Shown here: positions 54,365-63,741 of the stretch, piece after piece | How the letters are laid out: each line of letters opens with the position of its first letter | Numbering within the stretch: position 1 is the stretch's first letter | Source of the DNA: an uncultured Oscillospiraceae bacterium | GTDB taxonomy: Bacteria; Bacillota; Clostridia; Oscillospirales; Ruminococcaceae | Direction: 5' to 3' | NCBI GenBank assembly: GCA_949285935.1 | Contig: CASEAH010000039.1 | Span: 1-64,000, forward strand | DNA: 64,000 bases | Translations under genes and position numbers: made by a program | Notes under the pieces: model-generated | The model's database searches: none | Told to the model about the DNA's origin: nothing | The model's input: the letters and a program-made list of their open reading frames with translations, nothing else

Positions 54365-55387
54365 TCAAGATATTGGAGCCGGGAGCCCTTCCTCTGGTGG
54401 AGAGTCAGTCTCCGGCAGCAACGCAGCATAGACGTAGTAGGTGGTGATCCCATCCTGATAAATGGGATTGGAGGGAGCATGAGGCAGTTTGTCGGGCGAA
54501 GAAGCGTGGTCCAGCTGTACCGGCTCCGTACCCAGGGCTTCAGCAGCCCGCAGAAAGGTGGATACCGACTGAGGAGAATCTACATTCCCGTCCCCGAAGG
54601 AAAAAATCCGGGGGAAATCCATGGTCTCAATGGCCTGGGCTGTTTCGGCATCCCGAAGGGCAGCCTCTTCCGGCGTCAGATAGTGGGAGCAGTCCGCCGA
54701 CGCCACCACCAGGATCCGTTCCTTTTCCATCTGTTCCAGCACCACCGCCTGGAAGGCTTCCAGCTGCCGGGTGGACAGGGTATTGGCCAGCAGGCAGACC
54801 GTGACCCGGGCATTGGGAAGGTAGTACTTGATAAAGGGGATCAGCCCCGCGCCGCCGTGGTCCGCTTCCAGCGCCTCAGGCTCCTTCACCGCGGCCGCAG
54901 CGGGGTCTTCCAGAATGGCCCGGATCATTTCCTCGTCGGGAGCCACCTTTCCATAAGGGGTTTCCCATCCCGCCCGGGCGGTGATCAGATCGCCGGTACA
55001 GTTTTCGGGGAAATGGGAGGGCGAAACGATCAGGACCCGGTCCACCGGTTCCTCCTGCCGGGCAGCCAGCTCAAAAAAGCCGGCGATCATGTCCGAGGCC
55101 AGAAGGTGGTGAGGGACCATCCCGGCGGCCAACCTGCCGGAAATCTCGTACCGGCAGGGATCAGCGATCCCTTTTTCCACCTGCCCGTCGTAGTAGAGGC
55201 AGCGCAGCAGCGGGTAAGATGGGTCTGCATCCTCCCGGGAAGGGCCAGGCGGGTTCTCCGCTTCCGGACTTTCCCCGGAGGGTGCTGTCGGGGATTGGGA
55301 TGAAAACGCGCCCTGGGAGGCGGCACCGCAGCCGCCTCCCAGAAGCAAAGAACCGATCATCAGCATCAGAATGAAAAATTTTTTCAT
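54365..55387 (-). CDS. Memo-family lipoprotein (AmmeMemoRadiSam protein B-like)
   Basis: A 340-residue protein. The N-terminal signal ends in LLGGGC (Cys20), then a Ser/Pro/Glu tether to about 60. The rest is a Memo fold: VLIVSPSHF, LEADHGGAGLIPF, and VASADCSHYLTPEEA, carrying His residues of the metal-like site. Memo proteins are normally cytoplasmic, so export as a lipoprotein is unusual. ATG 55387 overlaps the stop of the alpha-2-macroglobulin gene (ATGA), so the two are co-translated. Confidence 0.82.
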   Translation of the reverse strand: MKKFFILMLMIGSLLLGGGCGAASQGAFSSQSPTAPSGESPEAENPPGPSREDADPSYPLLRCLYYDGQVEKGIADPCRYEISGRLAAGMVPHHLLASDMIAGFFELAARQEEPVDRVLIVSPSHFPENCTGDLITARAGWETPYGKVAPDEEMIRAILEDPAAAAVKEPEALEADHGGAGLIPFIKYYLPNARVTVCLLANTLSTRQLEAFQAVVLEQMEKERILVVASADCSHYLTPEEAALRDAETAQAIETMDFPRIFSFGDGNVDSPQSVSTFLRAAEALGTEPVQLDHASSPDKLPHAPSNPIYQDGITTYYVYAALLPETDSPPEEGLPAPIS

Positions 55388-58300
55388 GAAATAGTCACCG
55401 TATCCCGGTCCGAAGCACCCCAGGTGCTGCCCACGGCGCTGGACACATAGGCGCTTTCCACCACATACTCGCCGGGCGCGGCACACCGGGCGTAATAGAC
55501 GATAGGAGTGGGATGGTACTCCTCTTCCCAGTTCCATACCGAGAACTGCACCCTTTGACCCTGCCGTGAAATAAGGCTCCAGCCCCGGGCATGGGGGTCA
55601 TTTTCCGCTCCGTAACGCTCAAAGCGCATGCCGGTGGGAATATAGTCGTCAATGATCAGGTGGTTGTCGCCCACATCAGGGTCGAAGGCGGACAGGTCTG
55701 GCGTCAGGGTGATCTTGACCAGGCCGCCCAGGGTGATTTCATCCGAGCCCACCGGCTGGATGGTTTTGGTGATGGGGATCCGCTTATGATCCGGGTCAAG
55801 GCCCTCCCGGGCGCTGCCGGTATAATAAACATCCGCCCACACCTGGCCCACGGGCACCTGGAAATCCGCTTCTGCCAGCTGCTTCCGGGTAAAGGTGATC
55901 CGCTGGACCGTGTGATCCAGAACACGGGTGATCCGCTGGCCGTCCCGGACGTAGCTGAACTGGGCCTTGGCGTCCTCGTCCAGCTCATTGGCTCCTACCA
56001 GGGCTTTATCGCCGTTTTCATGGACAAAAACAGGCTTGGGATCTTCCTTGGGCTGGCGGCGCACCAGATAGAAAAGCTGTTCCATGGTATAGGGTTCATA
56101 AGGAGTATCCTTCCTGGCCAGCCACAGCACCAGGGCATCTGCGTCCTTGTGGCCACAGGAAGTAGCCAGCAGGGACGCCGCCGCTGTGCAGTCCCCCTGG
56201 GAAAGTTCCCCCTGCGCCGGAATGTACAGCGCCTGGGCTCCCGAAACCCCTTCCAGCGGGGTGGTCTTGGGGGCAGCCAGCTGGTCATACCACCGGGCGG
56301 CGGCTTCGGTTTCTCCCGCTTCGGACAAGGCGGTGGCCAGATACATCTGGTCCACAAAATCCAGCCCCTCGGGGTTTTCCAGCAGTGCCGTAATGGCGGC
56401 GATATCCGCATTGTCATTGATCGCCTGTGCCAGATAGCCTGCGAACCTGCGGCCCCCGGATTCTGCCATGTTTTCGGGCAGGATCCCGCCTGCCACATAT
56501 TCCGGCACAATATCGGGAGATGTCAGGGCGGCCTTGATGGTCAGTTCCAGATCCGGCTCCCCATAGGGGAACAGGGGGATGGGACTGTCGGTTTTCAGGT
56601 CCGCCATCTCTTCTTCCAGAGCTGCGGCGTCATACAGATCCGAGCCCTGGGTCTGGAGCTGCCGGGCTACAAAGAGCCTGGCCAGACGGTGGTCGGCCCG
56701 GGCGGTACCGCAGCTGCTTTCCACGCTGCGCAGCACCTCACTGTAGGTTTGCAGGCTCTGGTCATAAATCGCAATGGTCACCGGCCAGCGGAGAGGATCC
56801 ACCTGAATGCCCTGAGACAGGTCAAAGGTCTGTACCCGGGTGGTTTCCAGGCCGGTCTCCACTACCGACAGGGGGAGCTCCACCGTGTCTTCAGCCTGAC
56901 CGCACCGGCCATGGATGGTAAGGGTATATTCTCCCTTGGCCACGCCGGGGAAGGTGACACTCTGATAGGACCGCACGCCCCCGGACGCCTCCAGGGTCTC
57001 CTGGACGCCGTCTCCCTCCAGGGTGACGGTGTACCGGGCTTCCGACTGGGAAGTCACGCCGGTGCCCGCGCCCCGCAGGCCCACGGTGATGCTGTCGCCC
57101 TCCAGGAAAACCTGGCTGACTACCGGCGCCACAAAGAATTCCTTGGTGGCTGCCACCCGGTCCACGGTACTGCCCGCCTGGTTGGTATCCGTGAGGGCCA
57201 GGCTGGTGAACCGCCAGGTGGTAATATTGTCCGGCAGGGTAAAGGTAAAGCTGGCCTTACCGGAACTGTCGGTGGCGGCGGTAAGGAACTGAGCGGTATC
57301 GGCAAAATCCTTGCGGGTTTCGGCTCCGCCGTCGCCGCCGCCCTTCTCACCGGCGGTGCTGTACCGGGTCTGGACGAAGGAGGTATATCGCTGGATGGTG
57401 GGGTAATAGACAGGGCGGTAAAGGCGATGCAAAATATCGGAATCCTGTTCCCGCAGGGCAAAAACCGCCTCATCCACCACAGCAACCGCCAGTTCTGCTC
57501 CGGCAGCAGGTTTTCCAGTGGCTTTTTCGGTCACCGTGGCGGTAAGGGTCACCTCGCCGCCGGGGGCGTAGGCAGCCTGATCCGTCTCCAGCCGGACATC
57601 CAGCTCCCGGGCCGACGGGTCAAAGGACATCTGCCTGTCTTCCAGGGCAAAGATGTGCTTTCCGTCAAAGTAGGCGCCGGTAATGGTATAGTTGGGTACC
57701 AGGTCCTCGCTGAAGGGGAGCTCCGCCTGGGGTGCATCCGTGACGGTAACATGGGAAAAGTCATCCTGGACCACCACATACAGCAGCCGCCCGGTTAGGG
57801 ACTCTACTTTCTGGTCGTTATCCATCAGCTGGAAACGGACATCCTCCCCGTCCCCGAACCGGGAGCGGGCGGTAAAGGAATCATAGGAAATACCGGAAGC
57901 ACTTTCGTATGCATCCGCGGGGGCAGCCTCCGCGTCCTTGTCCAGCACATACAGGTGGCCGTCCTGAGAGGATCCGCCCGCCTGGTAAGGAGCTCCCAGC
58001 CATATATCGTATTCCACCAGCTTGCCGGTGGAGTCGGTGGTGGACAGGGTCAGGTAATAGCTGCTTTCAGCATCGTTCCGGGGGAGCCCGGTGAGGGTAT
58101 AGCTTCCATTCTGGGTACTGAACTCCCAGGTCTTTTCCACGTCATCATGGCGGGTGTACCGGAAGGTCTCCACCGAGGTGCGGGTGACAAAGTCATACCG
58201 GGTACCGGTTTTTTCCTTGGTGTAGTACTGGCGGTGAAGCTGGGCAGTCACCGGTCTGGAAAGGGCCGCACCCTGGATGTTTTCCGTATCCCACAGCTGG

Positions 58301-60438
58301 CTGCTGTCGGTGATGCGGGAAATATCCACCTGATGGGTGGTCACTTCCACGGAGTTTCCCGTTTCGCCGGGGACCCAGCGGCCACGAAGCATCACATCCC
58401 GATGGATGACGTTGATATTGCCGTAGAGATAGAAATTTTCCTCCTGGGCGTCGCCGTTGGAGATGGTATAGGAATAGCTCTGGGGGAACCAGGTATTGGT
58501 GCTGTCCCCTTCACCAATGCGCATGGGGATGCGCAGCAGTCCGTCCTCGTCGGTAAGCAGGCCCACGGAACCGCCCGGGAAGGAAACCAGATCGTTCCAG
58601 CTGTCTGCGTTGATGGAAAAGTCCGAGGCCGGCGTTCCGTCAAAGAAGGTGGCTTCCACCTGGATGGCAGGGTCCGCCGAAGGGGTGTTGAGCAGGTAAA
58701 CCGGCTTTTCCGGCGCAGCATCGGCGGTGTAGACCGGCTTGACGTAGTCATACACCTCCAGGTACAGGCTGTACAGCTCTATCTCGCCGTCAGCCAGAAG
58801 CTGCAGGCGGGTATAGGCATCCCCGGACAAAGCCTCCAGAGGGAGTTCCGCCATAAACAGGCCGTTTTCTTCCGGCTCTACCGGACAGGTCACAGCGCCC
58901 TGGGCAAAGTCCAGCGTCAGGTTTTCAGGAATGGCCGTCCCGGGATTCCGGGGACGCACCATGCCCCACACCTTAATGGTATCTGTGGAATGGTAAATAG
59001 GCCGGTCGGTAAAGAGATAGGCCAGATATTCCCGGGCCTGCCGGTCGGCGGCGGACTCATAATCATAGAACCAGCCCACGTCGGTAAAGGTGCGGTCGCC
59101 GGCGGTGATGGTAAAGATGCCGCCGTCCCGGCCGCTGTAATCATTTTCCTCCCGGGTCAGGACACCGGTGTCAATGACCGCGACGCCGTTTTCGCCGGTG
59201 GTTGCCTGGGCGGAATAGGAACCGGTGACCTCCATGGTGGCGCCGGGTACCGGCTGGCCCGTGGCGGCGTCGTTGACCCACAGCAGCAGGTTGGGCCCCG
59301 ACATCATGTGGAAAACCGACAGGTCGCTTACCTGGAGGTAGAGCTGCCGGGTCAGGGTGAGGGGCCGGGGAGAAAGCTCCGGGGCCTCACCGGTAACGGT
59401 AAATTCAGCGGCATACCAGCCTTCGGGCAGCGGTTCGGGGAACTGAAGGAGCCAGCCGCTGCGGTAGGAGGATTTTCCGCCCTCCGTCCCGTCTTCCTGG
59501 ATCGCCGGGAAGGGCGTCGCTTCAAAGGTAGCGTACTCCTCCAGGCCGCTGGTGTCGATATAAAGAGAATTGTTCTGGTCATAATAAGACCCGGAGGCCA
59601 CACCGGACAGCTGCTCCCTGTAGCTCTCCATATCCGGGAACCGGTACAGTTTCACCGAAACGTCGCTGTCGGCAAAGGTCTTATCCATGGTAAGGGAAAT
59701 CAGAGGCGCTTCGCTGGTAAGGGAATTGTACGAAGCGCTTTCCCCCACCCGGAACATATACCCGGCCTTTTCATCCAGAACGCTTTGCGTGGTAAAAGAA
59801 AAGGTATAGGCTTCCGCCAGGGCAGCTCCTCCCGGCGTCTTCAGCGGAGGCGCCAGGGTGACGGTGTAGGTGGTCTCATAATCCAGCTGCCCGTCCGGAT
59901 AGAAAACGAAACGGCCATCGCCTGCGTTGACGCTTCCGGTCACCTCAGGGGTGATGGTAAGGGCCTTCTGAAAATCTGCCAGAGACAAGCTGCGGCTGTT
60001 GAACTGGAATTCGATTCCCGACCGGACCGGCACTTTGACCCCGCCGTCCACCGGGAAGACCGAAGTCACCACCAGCTTGTTGCTCACCTGGAAGGTAAAG
60101 GAACGGCTCCCCGCCTTGAGGGTATAGGTAACACCGGCCTCCAGGGGATGCAGGGGAGTCAGCAGAAAGCCGCCTTCTTCGGCCCGGCTTACCTGATAGG
60201 CAAAAGCCGGCTGCACCGAGATGGTTTTGCGCAGGTTTTCCTCATTCATTCCCAGCGGTCCTGTGATCCGGAAGGTGCTGGTAGGTTCCACCAGGCCCGA
60301 GGAGTCCGCCGCTGTAGGGGTGATGCTCACCGGCCGGGCCAGGAAAAACACGATCAGAATTCCCGCCAGCAGTACGCCTCCCAAGGCCGGCCAGAACCAC
60401 TTGCTCTTTTTCCATGCGTTCCAGTCTATGCGTTTCAT
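55384..60438 (-). CDS. Alpha-2-macroglobulin family protein, no thioester
   Basis: A 1684-residue envelope protein anchored by one N-terminal helix (about 14-34) after a basic start (KRIDWNAWKKSKW). Ig-like MG domains follow, with the A2M core segments YLFTDRPIYHSTDTIKVWG (about 470-490) and LPDNITTWRFTSLALTD (about 1065). The helical TED-like region is at about 1225-1480. Where bacterial A2M has the CxEQ thioester, this protein has SSCGTARADH (Cys near 1243): the Cys is there but the Gln is not. It should therefore trap proteases non-covalently or act otherwise. No pbpC partner is present. Confidence 0.9.
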   Translation of the reverse strand: MKRIDWNAWKKSKWFWPALGGVLLAGILIVFFLARPVSITPTAADSSGLVEPTSTFRITGPLGMNEENLRKTISVQPAFAYQVSRAEEGGFLLTPLHPLEAGVTYTLKAGSRSFTFQVSNKLVVTSVFPVDGGVKVPVRSGIEFQFNSRSLSLADFQKALTITPEVTGSVNAGDGRFVFYPDGQLDYETTYTVTLAPPLKTPGGAALAEAYTFSFTTQSVLDEKAGYMFRVGESASYNSLTSEAPLISLTMDKTFADSDVSVKLYRFPDMESYREQLSGVASGSYYDQNNSLYIDTSGLEEYATFEATPFPAIQEDGTEGGKSSYRSGWLLQFPEPLPEGWYAAEFTVTGEAPELSPRPLTLTRQLYLQVSDLSVFHMMSGPNLLLWVNDAATGQPVPGATMEVTGSYSAQATTGENGVAVIDTGVLTREENDYSGRDGGIFTITAGDRTFTDVGWFYDYESAADRQAREYLAYLFTDRPIYHSTDTIKVWGMVRPRNPGTAIPENLTLDFAQGAVTCPVEPEENGLFMAELPLEALSGDAYTRLQLLADGEIELYSLYLEVYDYVKPVYTADAAPEKPVYLLNTPSADPAIQVEATFFDGTPASDFSINADSWNDLVSFPGGSVGLLTDEDGLLRIPMRIGEGDSTNTWFPQSYSYTISNGDAQEENFYLYGNINVIHRDVMLRGRWVPGETGNSVEVTTHQVDISRITDSSQLWDTENIQGAALSRPVTAQLHRQYYTKEKTGTRYDFVTRTSVETFRYTRHDDVEKTWEFSTQNGSYTLTGLPRNDAESSYYLTLSTTDSTGKLVEYDIWLGAPYQAGGSSQDGHLYVLDKDAEAAPADAYESASGISYDSFTARSRFGDGEDVRFQLMDNDQKVESLTGRLLYVVVQDDFSHVTVTDAPQAELPFSEDLVPNYTITGAYFDGKHIFALEDRQMSFDPSARELDVRLETDQAAYAPGGEVTLTATVTEKATGKPAAGAELAVAVVDEAVFALREQDSDILHRLYRPVYYPTIQRYTSFVQTRYSTAGEKGGGDGGAETRKDFADTAQFLTAATDSSGKASFTFTLPDNITTWRFTSLALTDTNQAGSTVDRVAATKEFFVAPVVSQVFLEGDSITVGLRGAGTGVTSQSEARYTVTLEGDGVQETLEASGGVRSYQSVTFPGVAKGEYTLTIHGRCGQAEDTVELPLSVVETGLETTRVQTFDLSQGIQVDPLRWPVTIAIYDQSLQTYSEVLRSVESSCGTARADHRLARLFVARQLQTQGSDLYDAAALEEEMADLKTDSPIPLFPYGEPDLELTIKAALTSPDIVPEYVAGGILPENMAESGGRRFAGYLAQAINDNADIAAITALLENPEGLDFVDQMYLATALSEAGETEAAARWYDQLAAPKTTPLEGVSGAQALYIPAQGELSQGDCTAAASLLATSCGHKDADALVLWLARKDTPYEPYTMEQLFYLVRRQPKEDPKPVFVHENGDKALVGANELDEDAKAQFSYVRDGQRITRVLDHTVQRITFTRKQLAEADFQVPVGQVWADVYYTGSAREGLDPDHKRIPITKTIQPVGSDEITLGGLVKITLTPDLSAFDPDVGDNHLIIDDYIPTGMRFERYGAENDPHARGWSLISRQGQRVQFSVWNWEEEYHPTPIVYYARCAAPGEYVVESAYVSSAVGSTWGASDRDTVTIS

Positions 60439-60489
60439 CCGGTACGCCTCCCAAGCTGTTTTCTCAGCCGCTCAGGGCGGCAGGTCTTT

Positions 60490-60534
60490 CATATAAAAAA
60501 ACGCCCCCGGGGTCACAAATATTGACCACCGGGG
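60490..60534 (-). terminator. Terminator upstream of the A2M gene, overlapping its promoter
   Basis: On the minus strand, CCCCGG-GGTCA pairs with TGACC-CCGGGG (60534-60505) and is followed by seven T, ending the transglutaminase-like transcript. The same DNA contains TTGTGA (60518-60513), 17 bp, TATATG (60495-60490), a possible A2M promoter. DNA on to 60764 shows no gene. Confidence 0.65.
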
Positions 60535-60764
60535 AAAATAAATATTTTTCTTTCCAAATCCATGTTTTCCCTTGCGGGATCGGGGATACCGGCTTTGTGC
60601 CTGCTGCCGGCCACGGTATCCCCCTGCTTCCATTCAGGCTGCTTTTCCATTTCGGATGCGGAGGCTCCCGCTCATCCGTCTGGATATGCTATATGCATCA
60701 CACTTTGTCTGTGCGCCGCCGCCAAAGGCTCCTGGGCCCTTCCCCGTGGAAAGGCTCTTCCTCA

Positions 60765-61745
60765 TCAGTCATCCTTGGGCCCATAGCCCTCCCAGCCAAA
60801 GACCGGCGGGCAGACGTTCAGTTCTGCCTCCGGGAGGGGACCATGAAGGTCCTGATACCGTGTCATCTCCCGGCTGATCTCCGCCTCCAGTGCCGCCCGG
60901 GCCGGCGGGTCGGCCTGCTGCAGGATTTTAGAAGCCGGGGCAGGCCAGTCCTGGGGGCAGTCGGGCAGCAGATAGTATTTTTCCACCTCTTCCGTCTGCC
61001 GGGGAGTCAAAGCGGCATATTGAAGCAGATTGCTTCCCCACCGGTGATCCGCCAGCATGGTCTGGTCGGATTTGAGAAAATAACGGTAGGTAAGCCGGTT
61101 TTCCCGCATTACATTGTCCTCCAGCTGGGGATCCAGATGGTACCAGACGCCGTCCAGCTCCACAGCGCACCAGGCATGGTCCACAAACGGTCCCTGGACC
61201 GATATGGTCAGACCTGGCACATACCGGGCGGAAAAGCCCATCTCCTCCAAAACCAGACAAAGGGCTGCTGCGTAGTCTTCGCAGCTGCCGATGCCGAAGG
61301 CCAGAGGACTCAGCGCCCGGTTTTCCAGATAGGAGGGAGGCTCTCCCCCGCCCCGTACCCGCCAGATCTCCCACCCCACCGGAGGCGCAAAGGCAGTGCA
61401 GGCAATGATCTCCTCATAGGCGGCCTGGATCTTCTCCGCATCCGACATGCCCGGCCGCTGAAGCTCCTCTGCCATCCGGGCAGCCAGGCTCCGGATGTAT
61501 TCCCGCCCGGTAAGGTCCAAAGAGGATTCCCCGGAAACGGATGATTCATCGGCAGATGAATCGGGCAGGCTGGGGGCCGGGCTTTCCGGCAGATCGCCTT
61601 TTGGGGAAGAAACCGACTGGCTGCAGGAGGAATCCACAGGCGCATCTGCGCCTGAACTGCTGTCCTGGGACGCAATGGAGGGAGAAAAAATTCCGCAGCT
61701 GCACAGCACCCCACACAGAACCAGTACAGCCCAGAACTGTTTCAA
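60765..61745 (-). CDS. Transglutaminase-like lipoprotein
   Basis: A 326-residue lipoprotein. The signal ends in VLCSC (Cys17), followed by a long Ser/Asp/Pro tether (about 20-85). The transglutaminase/protease-like core has the catalytic Cys in GIGSCEDYAAAL, His in VDHAWCAVEL and Asp in YHLDPQLED. Such domains can be peptidases, amidases or cross-linkers at the surface. It lies upstream of A2M on the same strand, separated by a terminator. The start ATG is preceded by GGCGGGATC with only a weak ribosome site; the promoter is at 61778. Confidence 0.88.
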   Translation of the reverse strand: MKQFWAVLVLCGVLCSCGIFSPSIASQDSSSGADAPVDSSCSQSVSSPKGDLPESPAPSLPDSSADESSVSGESSLDLTGREYIRSLAARMAEELQRPGMSDAEKIQAAYEEIIACTAFAPPVGWEIWRVRGGGEPPSYLENRALSPLAFGIGSCEDYAAALCLVLEEMGFSARYVPGLTISVQGPFVDHAWCAVELDGVWYHLDPQLEDNVMRENRLTYRYFLKSDQTMLADHRWGSNLLQYAALTPRQTEEVEKYYLLPDCPQDWPAPASKILQQADPPARAALEAEISREMTRYQDLHGPLPEAELNVCPPVFGWEGYGPKDD

Positions 61746-61777
61746 CAGAGATCCCGCCTTTCTTAAGTGCTGGCATT

Positions 61778-61806
61778 ATCTTAACACACTGGGCCACTGC
61801 CCGCAA
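61778..61806 (-). promoter_or_regulatory. Promoter of the transglutaminase-like gene
   Basis: On the minus strand, TTGCGG (61806-61801), 17 bp, TAAGAT (61783-61778). It lies back to back with the YitT promoter. Confidence 0.6.
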
Positions 61807-61820
61807 GGGTTGCCTTTACA

Positions 61821-61849
61821 TTGAAAAGCCCGGTGAGGAAGTGTATACT
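61821..61849 (+). promoter_or_regulatory. Promoter of the YitT-family gene
   Basis: TTGAAA (61821-61826), a 17-bp spacer and TATACT (61844-61849). Confidence 0.7.
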
Positions 61850-61890
61850 ATAAAATGGATGAATTTTAAATCAGGAGGTTGGAACCCTGT

Positions 61891-62754
61891 ATGCTGTCTA
61901 AAAACATATCTGTCCGCAATCTGGGACTGTGCCTGGTCGGAACCTTTTTGGGAAGCATCGCCACCCACTGCTTTATTCAGCCTGCCAATATCGCCCCCGG
62001 CGGCGCTACCGGCATCGCCCTGATGCTTAACCATCTTACAGGATTCCCCGTAGGCGCGGCCACTCTTTGTATCAACGTTCCTCTGCTTCTTCTGGCCTGG
62101 AGGTACCTCAGCGGCTCCTTTGCCCTGCGCACCGCCGCCACCTGCCTGCTCAGCGCTGTGATGCTGGATCTGGTGGTCGCGCCGCTGTTTCCGGCATATA
62201 CCGGCGACCGGCTTCTTTCCTGCCTCTCCGGCGGCGTACTGATCGGGATGGGTATGGCGCTGATCTTTATTTCCGGATCCACCACCGGGGGCAGCGATAT
62301 CGTCAGCCGCCTTCTGCAAAAGCGGTTTCCCCATGTTTCCATGGGCCGGGCCCTGATGGCTATTGACGGTATGGTCCTTCTTTCCTCCATTCTGGTCTTT
62401 CGCAATCCGGAAGCCGCTCTGTTCGGCCTGATTACCCTGTTTTCCAGCACCAAAGTCATTGACAGCATCCTTTTTGGTGTAGACACCGGCACCATGGTTA
62501 CGGTGGTTACCACACGTCCCGAAGAAATCAGCCGCCAGATTACCCAAAACCTCCACAGAGGCGCCACCATTGTTCCCGGCACCGGTGCCTACAGCGGACA
62601 GCAAAACGGCGTTGTCCTGTGTGCCGTCCGCAAATCCCAGTTTCCCCATCTTAAACAGCTCATCCACGCCGCCGACCCCCATGCCTTTGTCATGGTGACC
62701 GAAACCACCCAGGTCTTTGGCGAAGGCTTCAAGGCCATGGAAGAATCCAACTGA
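61891..62754 (+). CDS. YitT family membrane protein
   Basis: A 287-residue protein with about five to six helices (about 10-205) and a C-terminal DUF2179 domain (about 215-285: TVVTTRPEEISRQI, RGATIVPGTGAYSGQ, AVRKSQFPHLKQLI). APGGATGIALMLNHLTG near residue 38 is the family signature. Function is unknown; transport or membrane homeostasis has been proposed. ATG at 61891 is chosen with TCAGGAGG 12 nt upstream; a TTG at 61879 overlaps that site. Confidence 0.9.
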   Translation: MLSKNISVRNLGLCLVGTFLGSIATHCFIQPANIAPGGATGIALMLNHLTGFPVGAATLCINVPLLLLAWRYLSGSFALRTAATCLLSAVMLDLVVAPLFPAYTGDRLLSCLSGGVLIGMGMALIFISGSTTGGSDIVSRLLQKRFPHVSMGRALMAIDGMVLLSSILVFRNPEAALFGLITLFSSTKVIDSILFGVDTGTMVTVVTTRPEEISRQITQNLHRGATIVPGTGAYSGQQNGVVLCAVRKSQFPHLKQLIHAADPHAFVMVTETTQVFGEGFKAMEESN

Positions 62755-63227
62755 TCCCAGCTCACAATTTCTCTGGAAGAGACTGCTGCAAAATGGAAAT
62801 GTAATAGCCATCTGCACACAAAAGCAGAGACAAGCAATGAAACTCGGCCTTCTAAGGAAGCGGTTTCGCTTCTTTGGAGGGCCAATTTTTGTACATTTTC
62901 TGTTATACTGCTTTTCAAAGGTCCCTTTTGTGCTCTGGGCAGCTGTCTGCAACAGGGCAGACTCATTTTCCTGTATCTGCTGTGGGATATTTTTCCACAG
63001 GTCGTGCCTGTTGTGGTGGAAAACCGCGCCTGGCTCACGCCTTTCGGAACCCGGGCCCTTCACCGGCATAATCGCATCAGACAGTCCAAAAGATATTTTT
63101 CCGTATCGGGGTCCCCCAAATTATAACACAGCTAAGCCGGTGGCTAAAGTTAGTCCTATCTGGACCTGTTACCGGCATGCCTCTCAGAACGCACGGAACT
63201 TTATTCCACCCGCATCCCTTGCGCTGC
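62755..63227. other. Long intergenic region with several hairpins
   Basis: Contains GAAGCG/CGCTTC at about 62858-62874 inside a longer GGCC-flanked stem, and CTGTGG/CCACAG at about 62978-62998. TATAAT reads leftward near 63119-63124. No ORF has a ribosome site; the minus-strand frame running into YitT is antisense. A structured RNA is possible but no known family was recognised. Confidence 0.35.
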
Positions 63228-63360
63228 CATCTGCAAATGGGTATCCTCCGCTCTGACACAAGTTTTTTCTCCCTGATAACCTGCTGCCGGGAGTCCGCTT
63301 TGCTTGGTGCTGGAAGCCGGAGCTTTGTATCGGGCGCTTTCACCGTCAGAACCGCAAAGT
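63228..63360 (+). repeat. Terminator-abutting intergenic repeat, copy D
   Basis: Aligned with copy B through CTCTGACACAAGTTTT, the GCTGGAAG region and CACCGTCAGAACCG. The hairpin at 63390 follows. Confidence 0.55.
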
Positions 63361-63389
63361 GCCTTATGAAGAAGCTGATAACATAAAAA

Positions 63390-63417
63390 AACAGCCGCTT
63401 GATTTCGAGCGGCTGTT
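63390..63417. terminator. Terminator beyond the tRNA genes
   Basis: AACAGCCGCT pairs with AGCGGCTGTT across 8 nt, with seven A on the left (a T tract on the minus strand). It fits termination of the leftward tRNA transcript. Confidence 0.8.
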
Positions 63418-63516
63418 CTGGGAAGGGTGGTCAGTTTAGATCGGCTGGGACGCGGGCCGCTCATTTAGATAAAAAGAAAGAGCCTGGAACGCGATGTGCG
63501 TCCAGACTCAGTCTGA

Positions 63517-63606
63517 TGGCGGAGATGGAGGGATTTGAACCCTCGCGCCGGTTACCCAACCTACTCCCTTAGCAGGGGAGCCCCTTCACCACTTGGGTAC
63601 ATCTCC
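63517..63606 (-). tRNA. tRNA-Ser (anticodon GCU)
   Basis: A 90-nt class II tRNA. The acceptor is GGAGATG/CATCTCC, the T arm GGTTCAAAT, the long variable arm is seen between anticodon and T arms, and CTGCTAA gives anticodon GCU. CCA is encoded (63519-63517). Confidence 0.93.
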
Positions 63607-63654
63607 AGATGGTAAAACTGTCTTTTTATTTATCTGTCTGCTGGGAGGTAAAAT

Positions 63655-63741
63655 TGGCGGAGAGGGTGGGATTCGAACCCACGGCTCTTGCGAGTCACTG
63701 GTTTTCAAGACCAGCTCCTTAAACCGCTCGGACACCTCTCC
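63655..63741 (-). tRNA. tRNA-Ser (anticodon UGA)
   Basis: An 87-nt class II tRNA. The acceptor is GGAGAGG/CCTCTCC, the anticodon loop CTTGAAA gives UGA, a long variable arm is present, the T arm is GGTTCGAAT, and CCA is encoded. It lies 48 nt upstream of the other tRNA-Ser, so they are probably one transcript. Confidence 0.93.

Noticed and set aside
55591..60525. Very long plus-strand open frames (735 and 856 codons) opposite the A2M gene
   Set aside because: They are antisense shadows in GC-rich DNA: Gly/His/Arg-rich composition, no ribosome sites, no domains, while the minus-strand frame is a clear A2M.
61816..63069. 417-codon minus-strand ORF across YitT
   Set aside because: Mostly antisense to YitT, a clear membrane protein on the plus strand.
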